From Rhabditophanes sp. KR3021 (taxonomy: Eukaryota > Nematoda > Chromadorea > Rhabditida > Alloionematidae): a DNA stretch of 64,000 bases. The stretch spans positions 7,316,001-7,380,000 of the forward strand of contig CAUJLY010000001.1 in the NCBI GenBank assembly GCA_963281155.1, in the 5' to 3' direction. How positions within the stretch are numbered: position 1 is the first letter of the stretch; each line of letters opens with the position of its first letter. A program made the translations under genes and the position numbers. The notes beneath the pieces were generated by a model. That model saw only the letters and a program-made list of their open reading frames with translations, was not told where the DNA came from and made no database searches. Below are positions 38,842 through 50,914 of this stretch, piece by piece.

Positions 38842-39081
38842 CTCTCTATAACCCATATTTGTATAAATTACATTTTAAATCCAATAAATATACCTACATT
38901 TCCTCACCATTACTCATCCTTTATTGATTGTAGTCTCACCACTAAAAATAACGTTACAACCATTGGAACAAAGACATCCCATCCGTATTCTTAAAACGAG
39001 TGTCTAATTTTATTTTGGTTTCAAAAACTTCTATTCAGATTACATTTTGCCTTAATAATAAAAGGTTCCCGGGAGCAAGAA

Positions 39082-39822
39082 ATGGAACGATGCGCATTTT
39101 GTGGGTGGAATAGGAAAAATGCTTTCAACAACATCCGCTTTTTTGGCATTCCGAAGGAACCAGGTATGAAGCGAATTCAATGGTTATATGTGTTGGCAAA
39201 TAGAAATATTAATCCAAAAGAAAAGGTTTGTCTTGAGGGTAGAGGTATGATTAATCATTTTTAAATTTAGATTAAGGTGTGTAGTGTTCATTTTCGATCA
39301 GGCAGGCCATCGAGTGATCCTTCACATGAAGATTTTGTCCCACATTTGTATATAGATCAGCCGCCATTGCCGGGAGAATACGAGTATATTGAGAGTTTGG
39401 TGACGCAGAAGCCTAGTGTTATTGCCCAGAAGAAGGTAGAAGATGAGAAGGAAGCAAAGAAGTTGAAAGCTTTGGAAATGGAAGCTAGTTCGTCGAAGGG
39501 ACCGTCTATTTTGAGGAAACCTAGGCCTCAGACTGTTCAAAATGTTAAGGAAGAAGGCAATTCGACTAGAGAAGATTCTGATGATCCTTTCAATGATGAT
39601 ATTAATGTTGAGGATCCTTCTGAACACCCCGTAGCTTCTAATGGGATAACTAACGAAAATAATTCATCTTCACGAGAGATGGGAAAAATGGAGTCGAACG
39701 ATCAGCTACCTGGGACATCTAATCCTCGCAGAATAAAAGTCCAACTAGTCCCACCACACGTAGTCAAAGCAGCCAATCTTACACCTGGAGTTTCGGTCAT
39801 TCTACGGAAATACATTCGCTAA
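39082..39822 (+). CDS. THAP-domain DNA-binding protein
   Basis: Exons 39082-39225 and 39271-39822 give 231 residues. N-terminal THAP zinc finger (C2CH): CAFCGW, the invariant Trp in RIQWLYVL, then CSVHF and the typical DPSHEDFVPHLY end. The rest is charged and probably disordered (acidic SDDPFNDDINVEDPSE), with a short ordered C-terminus VKAANLTPGVSVILRKYI. THAP proteins bind DNA and are often transcriptional regulators derived from P-element-like transposases; no catalytic part is present here. It lies 240 nt after CHMP5 and 219 nt before RPB9. Confidence 0.88.
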
Positions 39823-40041
39823 AACTTCCATTTAATCTGCCAAATATTTTTTAATTCATTTTAATTTAATTAGTTTTTGTTCAATAAAATTTTGAATACA
39901 TTTTGTGTGTAAAACAACTTTGTTTTTTAGTTGTTGTATTTTGAAAGGAAAGGATTGGAGTAAGGTGCATAGGTTGCTTAATAAGTAGCTTTTGACAAAT
40001 ATTAGTTTGTTTGATCTCAATTACATTAATTTTTGTTAAAT

Positions 40042-40500
40042 ATGGCCGATCCCACTTCTAATCTTTCCTATGTAGGAATTAAGTTTTGTCAAGAATGGTT
40101 AGTTGAGTTAAATGTGTAATAACTTATCCATTTCTTTTAGCAACAACATGTTATACCCAAAAGAAGACAAAAATAGAAGATGCTTGATGTTTGCCTGCAG
40201 ATCCTGCGATTACAAATGCGAAGCTGACAACACTTGTGTATATGTCAACAAATTAGTCCGTAATATCGAGTAAGTTGAACTGAATTTAAGTGAATTTAAT
40301 AACATTTTAGTGAATTAACTCAAATTGTTCCTGAAACCATTCACGACCCTACTCTGCCTTCTACTGAAGATCACCCTTGTCCAAAATGTGGACACAAAGT
40401 CAGTATTTTCTTTCAAGCTCAAACTTCACGTGCTGAAGACGAAATGAAACTTTATTATGTTTGCGCAGACCCTAAATGTTGCCATCCCTGGTGTGATTGA
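40042..40500 (+). CDS. POLR2I: RNA polymerase II subunit RPB9
   Basis: Three short exons (40042-40097, 40141-40269, 40311-40500) join in phase to 124 residues, the normal length. N-terminal zinc ribbon: [14 protein letters not shown], then [10 protein letters not shown]. Conserved linker ([26 protein letters not shown]). C-terminal TFIIS-like zinc ribbon [28 protein letters not shown]. It acts in start-site choice and transcript cleavage fidelity. The gene is easily missed because each exon is short. It starts 219 nt after the THAP stop and ends 144 nt before LAMTOR2. Confidence 0.95.
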
Positions 40501-40644
40501 TTGGTTGTCCTTTCCTGTTTGATCTTTTTAATTTTAATTATTTCAAATAAACCATATTTCTTTATACTCGTTTTATTGCATGGTTAATTCCTTATTTATT
40601 TTATCATCAGTCATTTTTCGTGTGTCTATAAAACCTAAATTTAG

Positions 40645-41088
40645 ATGCTCAAGACACAAGCTTTAAATAGATTTCTAAATTTAGCTGTTACTCCTGATGT
40701 TATTGGAGTCTACCTGTTATCCAAAACCGGTCATTGCCATGCACGGGTAGGACCGGGAGCGGATTCAGTAGCAGCTGCTATTAATTCATCTTTAGCTTCA
40801 ACGATGTGGGAACAATGGGAAAGGCAGTCCTCAGATCTGGAACTAATGGAATATTACCTAGAATGCGGAGAAACTCCAGATGTAATTTAAACTCAAATTT
40901 GATTGTTTAATAAAAACTATTTGCAGGGAAACAAAGGTTGCACAATAGTTGCCACAAAAGTACTGAACTTCATCTTCGTAATCCAAGCCAAACCCTCAAT
41001 CCCGCTAGGGCAACTTCGCACCAAATTGTTCACTTTTGCCGATCACCTCAAAGTACCACTAACATCCGTTTCTATCAACGACCAATGA
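40645..41088 (+). CDS. LAMTOR2: LAMTOR2 (Ragulator, roadblock fold)
   Basis: Exons 40645-40881 and 40927-41088 give 132 residues. Starts MLKTQALNRFLNLA, has a roadblock/LC7 core (VYLLSKTGHCHARVG, ADSVAAAINSSLASTMWEQW) and ends GQLRTKLFTFADHLKVPLTSV, matching LAMTOR2/p14 in order and length. With LAMTOR3 it forms part of the lysosomal Ragulator that anchors Rag GTPases and mTORC1. ATTTAG lies immediately before the ATG, a trans-splice acceptor. Last gene of the CHMP5-THAP-RPB9-LAMTOR2 run. Confidence 0.88.
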
Positions 41089-44000
41089 ACATTGATCTTT
41101 AAATGCTTTTGGCGTTGGTTATCACATCCATCACCCTTTTTAATGAATCATGTGAAAAATATAATTATCCTATATAAAGTATAAATTCCTTACTGTCTTA
41201 AACCAACATACTTTATACATTTTTTCGAAAAATTGCTTATTCTGATCCTATTTATTTGACTACGTTTGTTTTGAAAAGTACGACGTTCCATCTTGACAGT
41301 GAAAAACAATCTTTTACACCGAATGGCAGTGAACTTTTGTCCTGTCACAGTTTCTCTGCCAATAAAAAGGTGAAGACACCATCACACATCGTTTCACTAT
41401 GACTACTTGCCAAATAGGCATCCGTATTGAGTTAAGCTAATTTTTTTAAATGCACAAGTTTGAAAACAAGTTTTGTTAAACAGGTTTTACCTTGAGGTGA
41501 TACACGGTAAATAAACAAGGTTTTTGCTTAAGTCCGTAGTAATTTGCATAAATATTTGGGTAATTTTTATTTGATGGAGCTTTATTGTTTTGTTTTGTCT
41601 CGAATAACAAAATAAAAGCTTTGAATTTGGTTTAAAAAACAACTGGATTCTTGTTGTTTGCATGGCAATTTGCATCAAATTTTAAGAGGTACTAAAAAAC
41701 GGTAATGATCAAAGTCAACATCAGTACCTAAGGTTATTTGGAAACGACCCGAATAAAACTACATTTACCATACAGAGTGAATCATGAGCAAAGTGCTGCG
41801 ACATTTGACATTATTTTCTTCTTTCTTAAGGTTTCCTAACCAAAGCAAAATACTCGTTATAATAAAGAAAAGTTCCTTAAAGGTGAAAAATTATTATTTA
41901 AAGATACCATTTCGACTTCTATACTCATCTTGGTGATGTCTAAGAATGACTGTACAATTATTATATAGTCCGACCATCTGATACCTATTTTTATATCTAT
42001 TTCTATATCTATTATTATTTTATTATTATTCAACAAAAAATTTGCCTGCAAACGGTTGAGATAAAATTAAAAAGTACTATACATTTGTGTATTGTTTAAT
42101 ATATTACGATTTATGTTATCAGATAAGCTATTAATAGGATGTCCCCAATCATCAAAAATGACATGCATAACAATCCAATTTATCTCATTATTAGTAGTAA
42201 CGCCTAATGAACTTTTTGGTGTGATTAATATTTACATGTTTTATAAACAATTTTTAATAAAAAACATGTGTACCAAAAGGATTCATTTGAAAATCCAAAT
42301 GGAACTGGTGTCAAATGATATATACCAACAAGAAGCTAAAACTTGTTTTTATGTCTGTCTTGTTTCTGATGTCAATTATTCAAACACATTAACTAAGTGC
42401 ATTGAGGAAAACTTTTTTCCAAACTTCAAAACAACTAAGTGCTCTTTTTTGTTGTTTCCTGTTTCTTTGGTAGATCTTGTAAAGTAGAACATGTGTACTT
42501 GAAGGATAATCAGCGAAGTCAACTACAGAAGGCTAAAGTCATCATTTAGTGAATCGTAACTACCCTTTATTATTCTATTATTCAAATTAAAACCTACAGT
42601 CATCTCATCATTTTATTTATGCTAAATTTTTAATTGACACGCCAAAACATATTTTGATGACTCTATTTAACTCTATTTAATGATTCCAAATGACGTGCAA
42701 AATGCTTTTATTAATTCATTAAATGCTCCAACTACACCCATACCTTGCTCCTTTTCAAACAATATAAAATTCAAAATAATAAAGTATTAGTTGATATACC
42801 TAGTATCGTCAAAAGATCAAACGACGACAAATGCGTTTTGTGGTATTTTTAATCAACACCGCAGTATATTTTTACTACTACCGAGTATTAGGATAATTTC
42901 ATTTTTTTTGATTGTTTAGTTTGATGATCTCCGCTACTTGTAATAGACAAGACTCTACTCCCCTTGATATAGACCATTCAAATTTGACTTAATTTTTAAG
43001 CTACACTCAAAAAGCATGTACAACTTTAAACGCCCAGATTAATTTTTGGTACAAGGAGGTATTATTCTATATAAAGTTGGGAATGTTTTTAAAGTTTCAT
43101 TTCAACTTTTAAAATGATCATTACATTCTTTTAATAATTGATACATTTTATTTAACTGTATAAATATATTACGTATTCCACTAACGTAATTCATTAAATA
43201 AATTTACTTTACTCAGGCCATTTAAATTGTCGTTGAAATTAAATAGTTAAGATAATGACATTAATTGTAATCTATTTAACGTCATCCCAGGAAAAGACTT
43301 TCTTACGAAGTAGAAAAAACATAAATTCTATTAATAACAGTCCATAATGGAATTAAAAGTAAGTAAGTGGTCGTTATCAATATGAATTATCACGAATTAA
43401 TCTTTGCATTTGTAGAAAATGATTTTTGTTGATTGTGGGCCTTTTCAAAAAAGACCCATTTTACTTATCTTGACCTGAAAGCTACATTAATAGCCATCTA
43501 AAAATAAAATCTTGCCACCGCCGCCGCATCTACATACTTTATTGTGTCTTCTTCTCCTGATAACGACTATTTATTTTGTAAGGACCAACACTGAATGTAA
43601 ATAATATTAACAATATTAAATGATACGTGTGCACAAAATATTTATTGTTTATCATTGTTGAAACATAATGTAGACAGGCGGGATTACCAAGTCGTAAAAA
43701 ATATATTAGTATATAATTATTCATGATTCAACAATATACAGATATATACATTTAATATTTAACTTTATGACTCTTTGCTTTGATGTAACCACGTACAAGA
43801 TTAGATCATTAGATCATTTGACTTTTTGGCTTTGTACCTGGGAATAATATTATTATGAATAAGATCATCTTAGGGGGGTTCCTTATATGAGACCCAAACA
43901 ATCTTAAGATATGCGAGGGGTTGTGCTCGTGGCGGAAACGTGAATCTTTACTACTAATGATACCGTCATGATAAACTGTATTCATTTTTCCTTTCTTTAC

Positions 44001-44165
44001 TTTTAGATAACAACTCAATCACTTGTACCCAATTATTATTAACGCCTTCTTCCTTCTTTCTAAAGAAGCATATAAATAGACAAAAGAAAAATTTGAGAAC
44101 AAATATTCGTAACTCAGATACTACCTTATTTTACAACTCAATTTTTACGCAACTAATTACATTTA
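41089..44165. other. 3-kb region with one weak ORF
   Basis: AT-rich. A plus-strand ORF from ATG 42158 to 42487 (109 codons) has a hydrophobic start (MTCITIQFISLLVV) and later Cys residues (TCFYVC, LTKCIEE, TKCSFLLF). It could be a small secreted protein, but no exon structure or family supports it. The end of the region has a good TATA box, catataaata near 44069, belonging to the next gene. Confidence 0.4.
44069..44080 (+). promoter_or_regulatory. TATA box of gene 44166
   Basis: catataaatag, about 90 nt before the ATG; an initiator-like start and short 5'UTR would fit. It is one of the few clear TATA boxes in the window. Confidence 0.5.
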
Positions 44166-44614
44166 ATGATGAAGAGAAAGTTCCTTTCCAAGATTATTAA
44201 GCTTTTATCAAAAGAAGGTAAGTTATTTGATATAGTGAGCCAAACTTTAACTGTTTTTGTTTAGTTGATGAGAAGAAAAAAGCCCGGAAGCTGAAGGATG
44301 TTCGCCTTAAGCGCAAGAGAGCCCCCAGCAATCTCTCGAACCAATTATCTCATTACGAGCCAATGCCCACGATATTCGAAGTCGACGAACTAGATTCTAC
44401 TGATTCAATCTCAACTCTTTCGGATACTTTTGGGGAAAGTTGTCGCCTCAGTCATAGAAGTTCAACATCCTCTACGGAGTCGTTAAATTTACATAATCAC
44501 TACAAACCGACCTTCAAGCTAAACTCCGTTTCCTCTGTCTTTTCCCATTCCTGCTCATCTCTTCTCAATACGACAGTCTTCTCCAATAATGTTCCAACTC
44601 AAGCAATTTTTTAA
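44166..44614 (+). CDS. small basic, Ser-rich protein, unrecognised
   Basis: Exons 44166-44217 and 44265-44614, in phase, encode 133 residues. The N-terminal third is strongly basic (KRKFLSKIIKLLSK, then EKKKARKLKDVRLKRKR, possible nuclear signal). The rest is Ser/Thr-rich (TDSISTLSDTFGESC, RSSTSSTESLN). No known domain; could be a small inducible nuclear or phospho-regulated protein. A second ATG immediately follows the first. Coding is supported by the clean intron, the TATA box and the composition shift. Confidence 0.65.
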
Positions 44615-46039
44615 GTTAGTCTGAGACACCAATTTCAACCAACCACTATCATAACGACCGTATCGGGATGAATGAATCACATCAACGAATCCAATGACTC
44701 ATAACAACATCATTTTTCATTTTCAAAACTTCTCAAATTCTATCTCTCACCATTTATGAAATCTTTTATCTTAAAGATTATTCTATGAAGAGGAAAAAGT
44801 CAGATGTGCATTATACGTTCACAACATAACAAAAGTCAAAAACAACAATCTTTTGACCTGAAGATATTTTTTGTAAAATATTTACTTATTATTTATTAAC
44901 AACTTATTACTTTTTGTTAATTCAGCAAATAACTATTGTTCAAGAAGCTAGTCTTGGGATCAAATAGAAGCTTTCAAATATTGACTCAACTCTTTCAACT
45001 TTTTACAAAATATTATTTGAGGAAATGCCAAGAAAAACCTGATTTTTTATGACAATCACAATTTCTTTTACTATTTTTTTGTACATAACACATAATATTA
45101 AAGACAAAGAAAGTCTCTCTCACGGTATTAAATAAATAAAAATGTATATTAACACTTGTAAACATTCATTCTATTTCACTAATAACCTTTATATTTCATT
45201 GAATGTATTAAGCTGATACAAGAGAGTATATTTTGGGTGTCAAGCGTCATGAACTTTATTTTTAACTTGGTCTTGTCTTGATATGTTCTTTTTGGCCAAT
45301 ACACAAAACTATGGTAATACGGAAGAAATGTAGTTGTTCACAAAAATATAGTTTTTTATCATTTCATGGACGCTTGTTGACTACTGGATTGGTCCACAAT
45401 TTCGTGCTTTTCCGAGAGACTATATCAAAAATCAAATAGAGGTAAATTTCAAGATCAAATAGATTATTTAAATTCTTAAGTTCATTAAATAATCTTGAAA
45501 TGATAGTGAGGTATAAAGTGCAGCATGTGATTAACATAATTCTTATTTTTTCAGATTTAATACCAATAAACATATTGTCAAGTATCCTAAGATTCCTAAT
45601 TGTTTTTCCACAATTTGCCAACTCAACCTGTCCACACCGATGATACTATCAAAATATTTACTCACAAGTTTAAACATCATTATTTAAATACTCTTGGTAC
45701 AAAACAAACTTGTTATTGCTTGTTGTCAACTATGATGTGATATCCAACCAAAAATTAAAGTGAGGTATCACACCCTTTCCTAATTAGTCTCATTAAATTG
45801 CATCACTCCAAACATCCTGTCCATTTTTGAATAGATAAAAAAAGCTCAAACATGAATATTCAGATACTTTACCTTTGATTTGTGTATACGTAATCATTAC
45901 CATACCTAATTTTGGGAGAAGATTACCGACAAACTAAATTAAAAATCATGACATGCATATGATCAAAGGATGGATTGATAGAGGTATTTCGGATATTTGG
46001 TTTTTGTGAGGTGAGTGAATTTGTCAATTTTGTTTTAGA
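44615..46039. other. intergenic, weak minus-strand coding fragments
   Basis: On the minus strand 45364-45720 has two overlapping open frames with protein-like content: one from an ATG near 45675 with DSIIGVDRLSWQIVEKQ, the other containing RLFNELKNLNNLFDLEIYL and ending at 45364. They cannot be joined with a standard splice, so this is either a decayed or an unresolved small gene. Nothing else was seen. Confidence 0.35.
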
Positions 46040-46908
46040 ATGACGAAGCTATCTTTGGCTATTTTCATTTTTCTGTTTCGTTTTGTGGTTCCTAATTTAA
46101 CGTCTGTTTGTTTAAATAGTCTGGAGTTGAGTGATCCTCAGAGATCCTTAATTATACTGCAGCATAATTTGTTTAGACAAAGGTTGAGTGAGGGGGATGA
46201 CTTTTTACCCAGAGCGTTTAATATGCAAGCATTAGTAAGTTTTATGGATTCAATCACCTGAGTCAATATTTTTAGACTTATAATTGTGATCTTGAAATAT
46301 CTGCTTCTGTTAGAGCTAAAACCTGCCAATCTGTGATTAATGAAACTTTGAGTGTTGGCGAAAATTCTTTTATTGTTGACCCCAAGACTGATTCAAACCT
46401 CTTGATAGATACTGCTCTTTTTGCATGGTGGGATCAAATTTCAAATACAAAGGACAATGAATACTCACATTCAAAGAATATAAGTTCATTTTCCAATATG
46501 GCTTGGGCTACGACAATTTATGTAGGTTGTTCTGTTGGGCAATGCGAAGATCGTAAGTTATTTGTTTGTCATTATCATCCAAAGTAAGTTCGAAATATTT
46601 GTACATTACTCATTTTGTTAAGAGGAAACATTCCCAGAGAAAAAATCTATTTTGAAGGAAAAGCATGCAAAACGAATCTTCACTGCCTGTCGATCAACCA
46701 AGGTAGTTGTTACAATTCTCTGTGCACCGCCGACGATTATCCCCTCTCAAGAGAAGGCTTAAATTTTGATGGACGTCCATTTTCTAGTCAGCCTATCTCA
46801 TCCAATATTCCTACTTTTCAAGCTTTACTGCACCAATTAACCAAATCTGAGGCAGATAATACCACCACTGCTTTTCCTGAGTGGGAATCAACATCACCTC
46901 AACCGTAG
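46040..46908 (+). CDS. CAP/SCP (venom allergen-like) secreted protein
   Basis: Exons 46040-46234, 46276-46583 and 46623-46908 give 262 residues. Signal peptide (MTKLSLAIFIFLFRFVV) then a CAP domain: ILQHNLFRQRL (CAP start helix), MQALTYNCDLEISA, then NMAWATTIYVGCSVGQC, and the signature FVCHYHPKGNIP. After it come a small Cys-rich extension (CKTNLHCLS, CYNSLC) and a Ser/Thr-rich tail. The usual catalytic-like His before the E is replaced (HNLFR is kept, but GHY/HFTQ-type motifs are degenerate). Common in nematodes, extracellular, roles from sterol binding to host interaction. TTTTAG just before the ATG suggests trans-splicing. Confidence 0.88.
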
Positions 46909-47154
46909 CAATCAAAGCAGGGAGAAACCTTGATAATACAAAATATTTTATTTATCACATTTTAAATAATAAAGAAACCAAAGATTAAATTTGTTTGAAC
47001 TTAGAAACAAAAAAAATATAAAGTCTCGGGTGCATTAGGTACAGAGGCTTAGGAAATTATAATATGCAATATACATATTGTTACGTGCAAATAGAGTAAA
47101 TAATATTTGTTCGCCAAATATTGTTTGGTTGTCGAAATATGAGGGTACATTAAA

Positions 47155-50100
47155 TCAGTTACCACGAGACAAGACTTTAACTTTTGCCTCGAAGAGCAAA
47201 TTCAACCCTGTCCACATATCTTTCTGATCAACTAAGTTTTTCTTTTTGTATAGTTTTTCACATTTTTCTTGTAGTTCTTGTAATTCACGGTCTTCGTCAG
47301 CTTGTTGTTTTTCTAACTCCTCGAAGAAGCCACCTTTTCCAATTTTGTCCACATAAGTAGAATGCAACTTCAATTCAGCTCTTTTCTTGTCAATATCCTC
47401 CGTCAACCTTTCAAATGAACCTTCTAATTTACTTAGAATCATCTTCTCATCATCACTTCCTCTTTCTAGTCGTTGTTTTCTTTCCTGGATTTGTTGGATA
47501 CTCGCATTATAATTGGAATTTTTCAAAACCAATGAATGGTACAAATCATTTAAAGTTTTACTCAAATCACTAGCCTCCTGAATTTTCTTAGCATTTTCTT
47601 CTTCCAGTGATTTGATCATGCTTTTGAGTTCATCTAAATTTTGAACCCTACTTTTAGCTGTTTTTGGCCTAGCTAGAGTTCCTTTTTCCGAAACGATTTC
47701 AATTATGTGTTCACCTTTAGCTTCCTTGCTCTTTTTTAGCTTGTCCCAATACTTTTTGAAAACATCCTCAGATCTTGAAGCAATCAATAATTCCTGTTTC
47801 AGATAGTCAAAATAATCCGTCTTCTTCTTATAAACATGATTCTTCGCCCTCAACGCAGCCTGATACTCCTTGAACTGGTGCGAACTAACCAACTCCACAC
47901 CCCCCGTAACCGACAAATGGCTTTCCTTCTTTTGATCCAATTCCTCCTCAACTTCCTTCAAGTTCTCCAGCAAACCCTGTAACCATTGTGTTGTTAATAG
48001 TGTTAAAAATTATATTTAAATTTTAATCATACATCCTTCACGCCAAGTTTGCCAGGTAAGATAATATGCTTCAAAATTTATTTATAACATATCTTAAAGA
48101 TGATCTGTCATTGCATTCTTACTTTAACGAGACTAATGTGCGTTATCAATATTTATATTGTTCTTTATATCAATCTCGATACTTAGATCAACTTCACTGA
48201 GTCTAATTCAATCAAAAGCATGATAGAAAAAGTGCACTGATGGCCAAAACGCCGAGGAAGCATCTCATGAAGCAACAGGCATGAACCCAGTTATTATTAG
48301 TCATTATTACAAAAGCAATTACGTTTGGGCAAAGAGAAAATGGTAAGTAAGGATAATTTTGATATGATAATTCTTGTTTAGTAAGACCCAATCTTGTTCA
48401 ATCTAATTTGAATACTTCTGTTGGTCAACATGTTGGAGAAATAATGTTAAATGGACTGACTTATGAAGAACGTCAAGCAAGAAAAGAGGTCACAAGAAGA
48501 GAGGATGCAGCTGCTTTGTTAGTCAAGTTAAACCTGCATTGATGGCATTAAGGATGAAACAAAGTTTAAGGAGACGTTTGTCAAGAAGGACAAAATTATT
48601 ACTCAAGGAATGTACTGATGCATTGGTTGACTCATAATTTGATGATTCCTCCTGAAGTTAAGAAGGGAATTAATTATTCAAGATGGAGTTGACAAATTAA
48701 TCAATGTTATTGAAAATCTGGGAATCAAAAGACCTAAGTTTGTGGAATCGATACTCGAATAAACTTCAATAGCTACAGAACATCTTGTTCAAAATCAACA
48801 ACAACTTATGAAGTTTTGTACCATCTATCTTGTCATTGGACACAAATGAATCTTTCAGATAGTCCATCAGGAATGAATTTAACTTGATCAGACGTATAAT
48901 TGACCAATATGACTTCCCAGAAGTATTTAACAGAGATGTCAATAGAGTAGAATTTAAAAGAATGGATAATCATGTTTCTAAATATTCCAAAAAGTTCATA
49001 GACCAGCTTTTCTATGTCCAAAAAATAAAAAGATGAAAAAATTGTTTGAAGACAGACACAATGTTGTAGCAAGAAGTTTGAATATCCATGGGGAAGCGTA
49101 TTATGATTCAGATTTGGCACTTGCTATTGAAAAATGCATTATGTTTATGGACTTGGACTCACAAATCAAAGCATGGGAACTGGTAGTTGCTGCTTCTTAA
49201 ATGTGCTAACTGAAGGTCAAGTCAAACAGTTACGATGCCACTTTTATAGTTGTTGGGAATCTGATGCATTTGCAACTATTAGTGAACCAGATAGGCCTGC
49301 ATTTAAAGCACGAAGGAAATTCCCTTGTAATCATGGTGATTGCAATTAAGAGAGTAGTTTTTAGCAGATGCCATAAGAACTACTGATTATGTTGGCGAGT
49401 CAATGCAGACAAAAGATACCTAGGTAGTAGCAAAAGAATGGCTCCTACTCTAAAACAATTGCTATGGAAACGGATGTTCCATCTAAGAAACTGCCTGAAA
49501 ATCTTGAGTATTTTAGTGCCTAAGTCAAAAATGTCGATCACGGAAATGTACTTGTGAAGACGTCTACAAGCTTTCATTTGATAGTGCTCAACTAATTGAT
49601 CAGCTTATCAATGAGAAGTTGTTTGGCATTAAAAAGGAATTCCTACTGACTTTTCATATATTTTTCTATATTATAAATAAAGTTTTTTGTTTACATGTAA
49701 CTCTTCAGCAAAAACTTCCTTTCGTTTCTCCACATTTGCTGCTTGGTGCCGAAACATACTCAACTTCTCATCAGTTGCTTCATCGTCATTATCTCTTTTT
49801 GAAATCAAATTTACTATCTCGTTGTTGATTTCATTAATTTCTTGCTGAATATCATAAATATCTGATTGAGTAACGGATTTCATATTAACGATCTTCGAAA
49901 GTTCATTTATCATTTCTTGTTTAGCTATGTTTTCTTGTTCTAACTTCCCTTTTAGCATATAATCGAGAGATGAGATTTCTTCTTCTATGTTAGTCATTGC
50001 TGCAGTGGGGTCCATTTCACGGGCATCTTCAATTGTATCTGCAAGTTGTTTGGATAATCTTTGTGTTTTCTTGATGTTTGCTGTGTTTAATTTGTCTTGT

Positions 50101-50914
50101 TCAAGCCTAAGTCTCTTCATTTTGGTTCTTTCTTCATCAGCCAACCGGATTTCTTTAGCCATTTTTAGGTATTTGTTAATATCTGAAATATTTGAAGTTT
50201 TCCGCATTGTCTTATCTAGCCGTTTCAGCAATTGTTCTTTTTCATTTGCCATTGTTTTCAAATCTCTCTCAATATCAACAACCATCAAAGATTCCGTATG
50301 TGAAGCCCTAACTGCTTTGAAAATCAACTTGAATTCTTTAATCAAACTATTCAACTGATCTTCCAACAAAATAACCTCGTCGTCTTTTTGATCGTAAGGT
50401 ATAGGGATCTTGGAAATAAATTGAGACTTATAAGCTCTTTCTTTGACGGCTTCTTTGTCTTCGAAGATAAAGTAGAGAATTTGGTAAATTACTGATTTTG
50501 TACCTTCTACTACTTTTGTCCGCCATTCGCGTCTGGAAAAGTTATTTTAGTGTTTTTAATTAAAAATAAAATACATCGCAATATTAAATAAATAACATTT
50601 TGCCTTCAGCAAACACTCAAAACAAACTATAAATAATTTAAAAATAACAAAACTTACAATTCATCTCCCCCCTTCGGTGCTTTATTAAACTTAATTTTAC
50701 CCAACATTTCAAAAATTCTAATCATCGTTGACTCAGCACTTTCACTTCTTATATCAATAAAAGGATCCATATCATCCAGCCAACAAACAACATCACTTAC
50801 CAATTGAACCAATTTTTCATTCGTAAGAAGGTCGAAGTTAATTAAATTGTAGTTTTTAGAAAATGGAGGTTCATTTAAATTTGAAACAATCAGTTTTATT
50901 GTGTCAACAGACAT
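47155..50914 (-). CDS. IFT81: IFT81, intraflagellar transport complex B
   Basis: Exons 50914-50658, 50532-49695 and 47976-47155 join in phase to 638 residues. N-terminal calponin-homology-like tubulin-binding domain (MSVDTIKLIVSNLNEPPFSKN, DLLTNEKLVQLVSDVVCWLD, GTKSVIYQILYFIFEDKE, KERAYKSQFISKI), then long coiled coil through the last exon. The order matches metazoan IFT81, which with IFT74 carries tubulin into cilia; in nematodes ciliated sensory neurons are the site of use. The second intron (49694-47977) is 1.7 kb, against about 40-130 nt for typical introns here, and contains an opposite-strand gene relic. Confidence 0.95.
48325..49640 (+). pseudogene. decayed gene-like element inside the IFT81 intron
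   Basis: On the strand opposite to IFT81, a chain of protein-like fragments in changing frames: TFGQREN joined over a still-perfect GTAAGT..TTTAG intron (48345-48380) to VRPNLVQSNLNTS and YEERQARKEVTRREDAAAL. Then, frame-shifted, KPALMALRMKQSLRRRLS, LTHNLMIPPEVKKGINYS, IRRIIDQYDFPEVFNRDV, KLFEDRHNVVARSLNIHGEA, AIEKCIMFMDLDSQIKAWEL, and CHFYSCWESDAFATIS. At least five stops or frameshifts. I do not recognise the parent; it had introns, so it is a duplicated cellular gene or a transposon with introns. No terminal repeats were found. Confidence 0.6.

Noticed and set aside
43860..43940. G-rich patch (ttaggggggttcc, gaggggttgtgctcgtggcgg) that could be a structured RNA
   Set aside because: Attempts to fold it by eye gave only short stems; no match to a tRNA, snRNA or SL RNA pattern.
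47155..50914. Possible prokaryotic or viral insertion in the long IFT81 intron
   Set aside because: The relic inside contains a typical nematode intron and matches the local base composition, so a eukaryotic origin is more likely.
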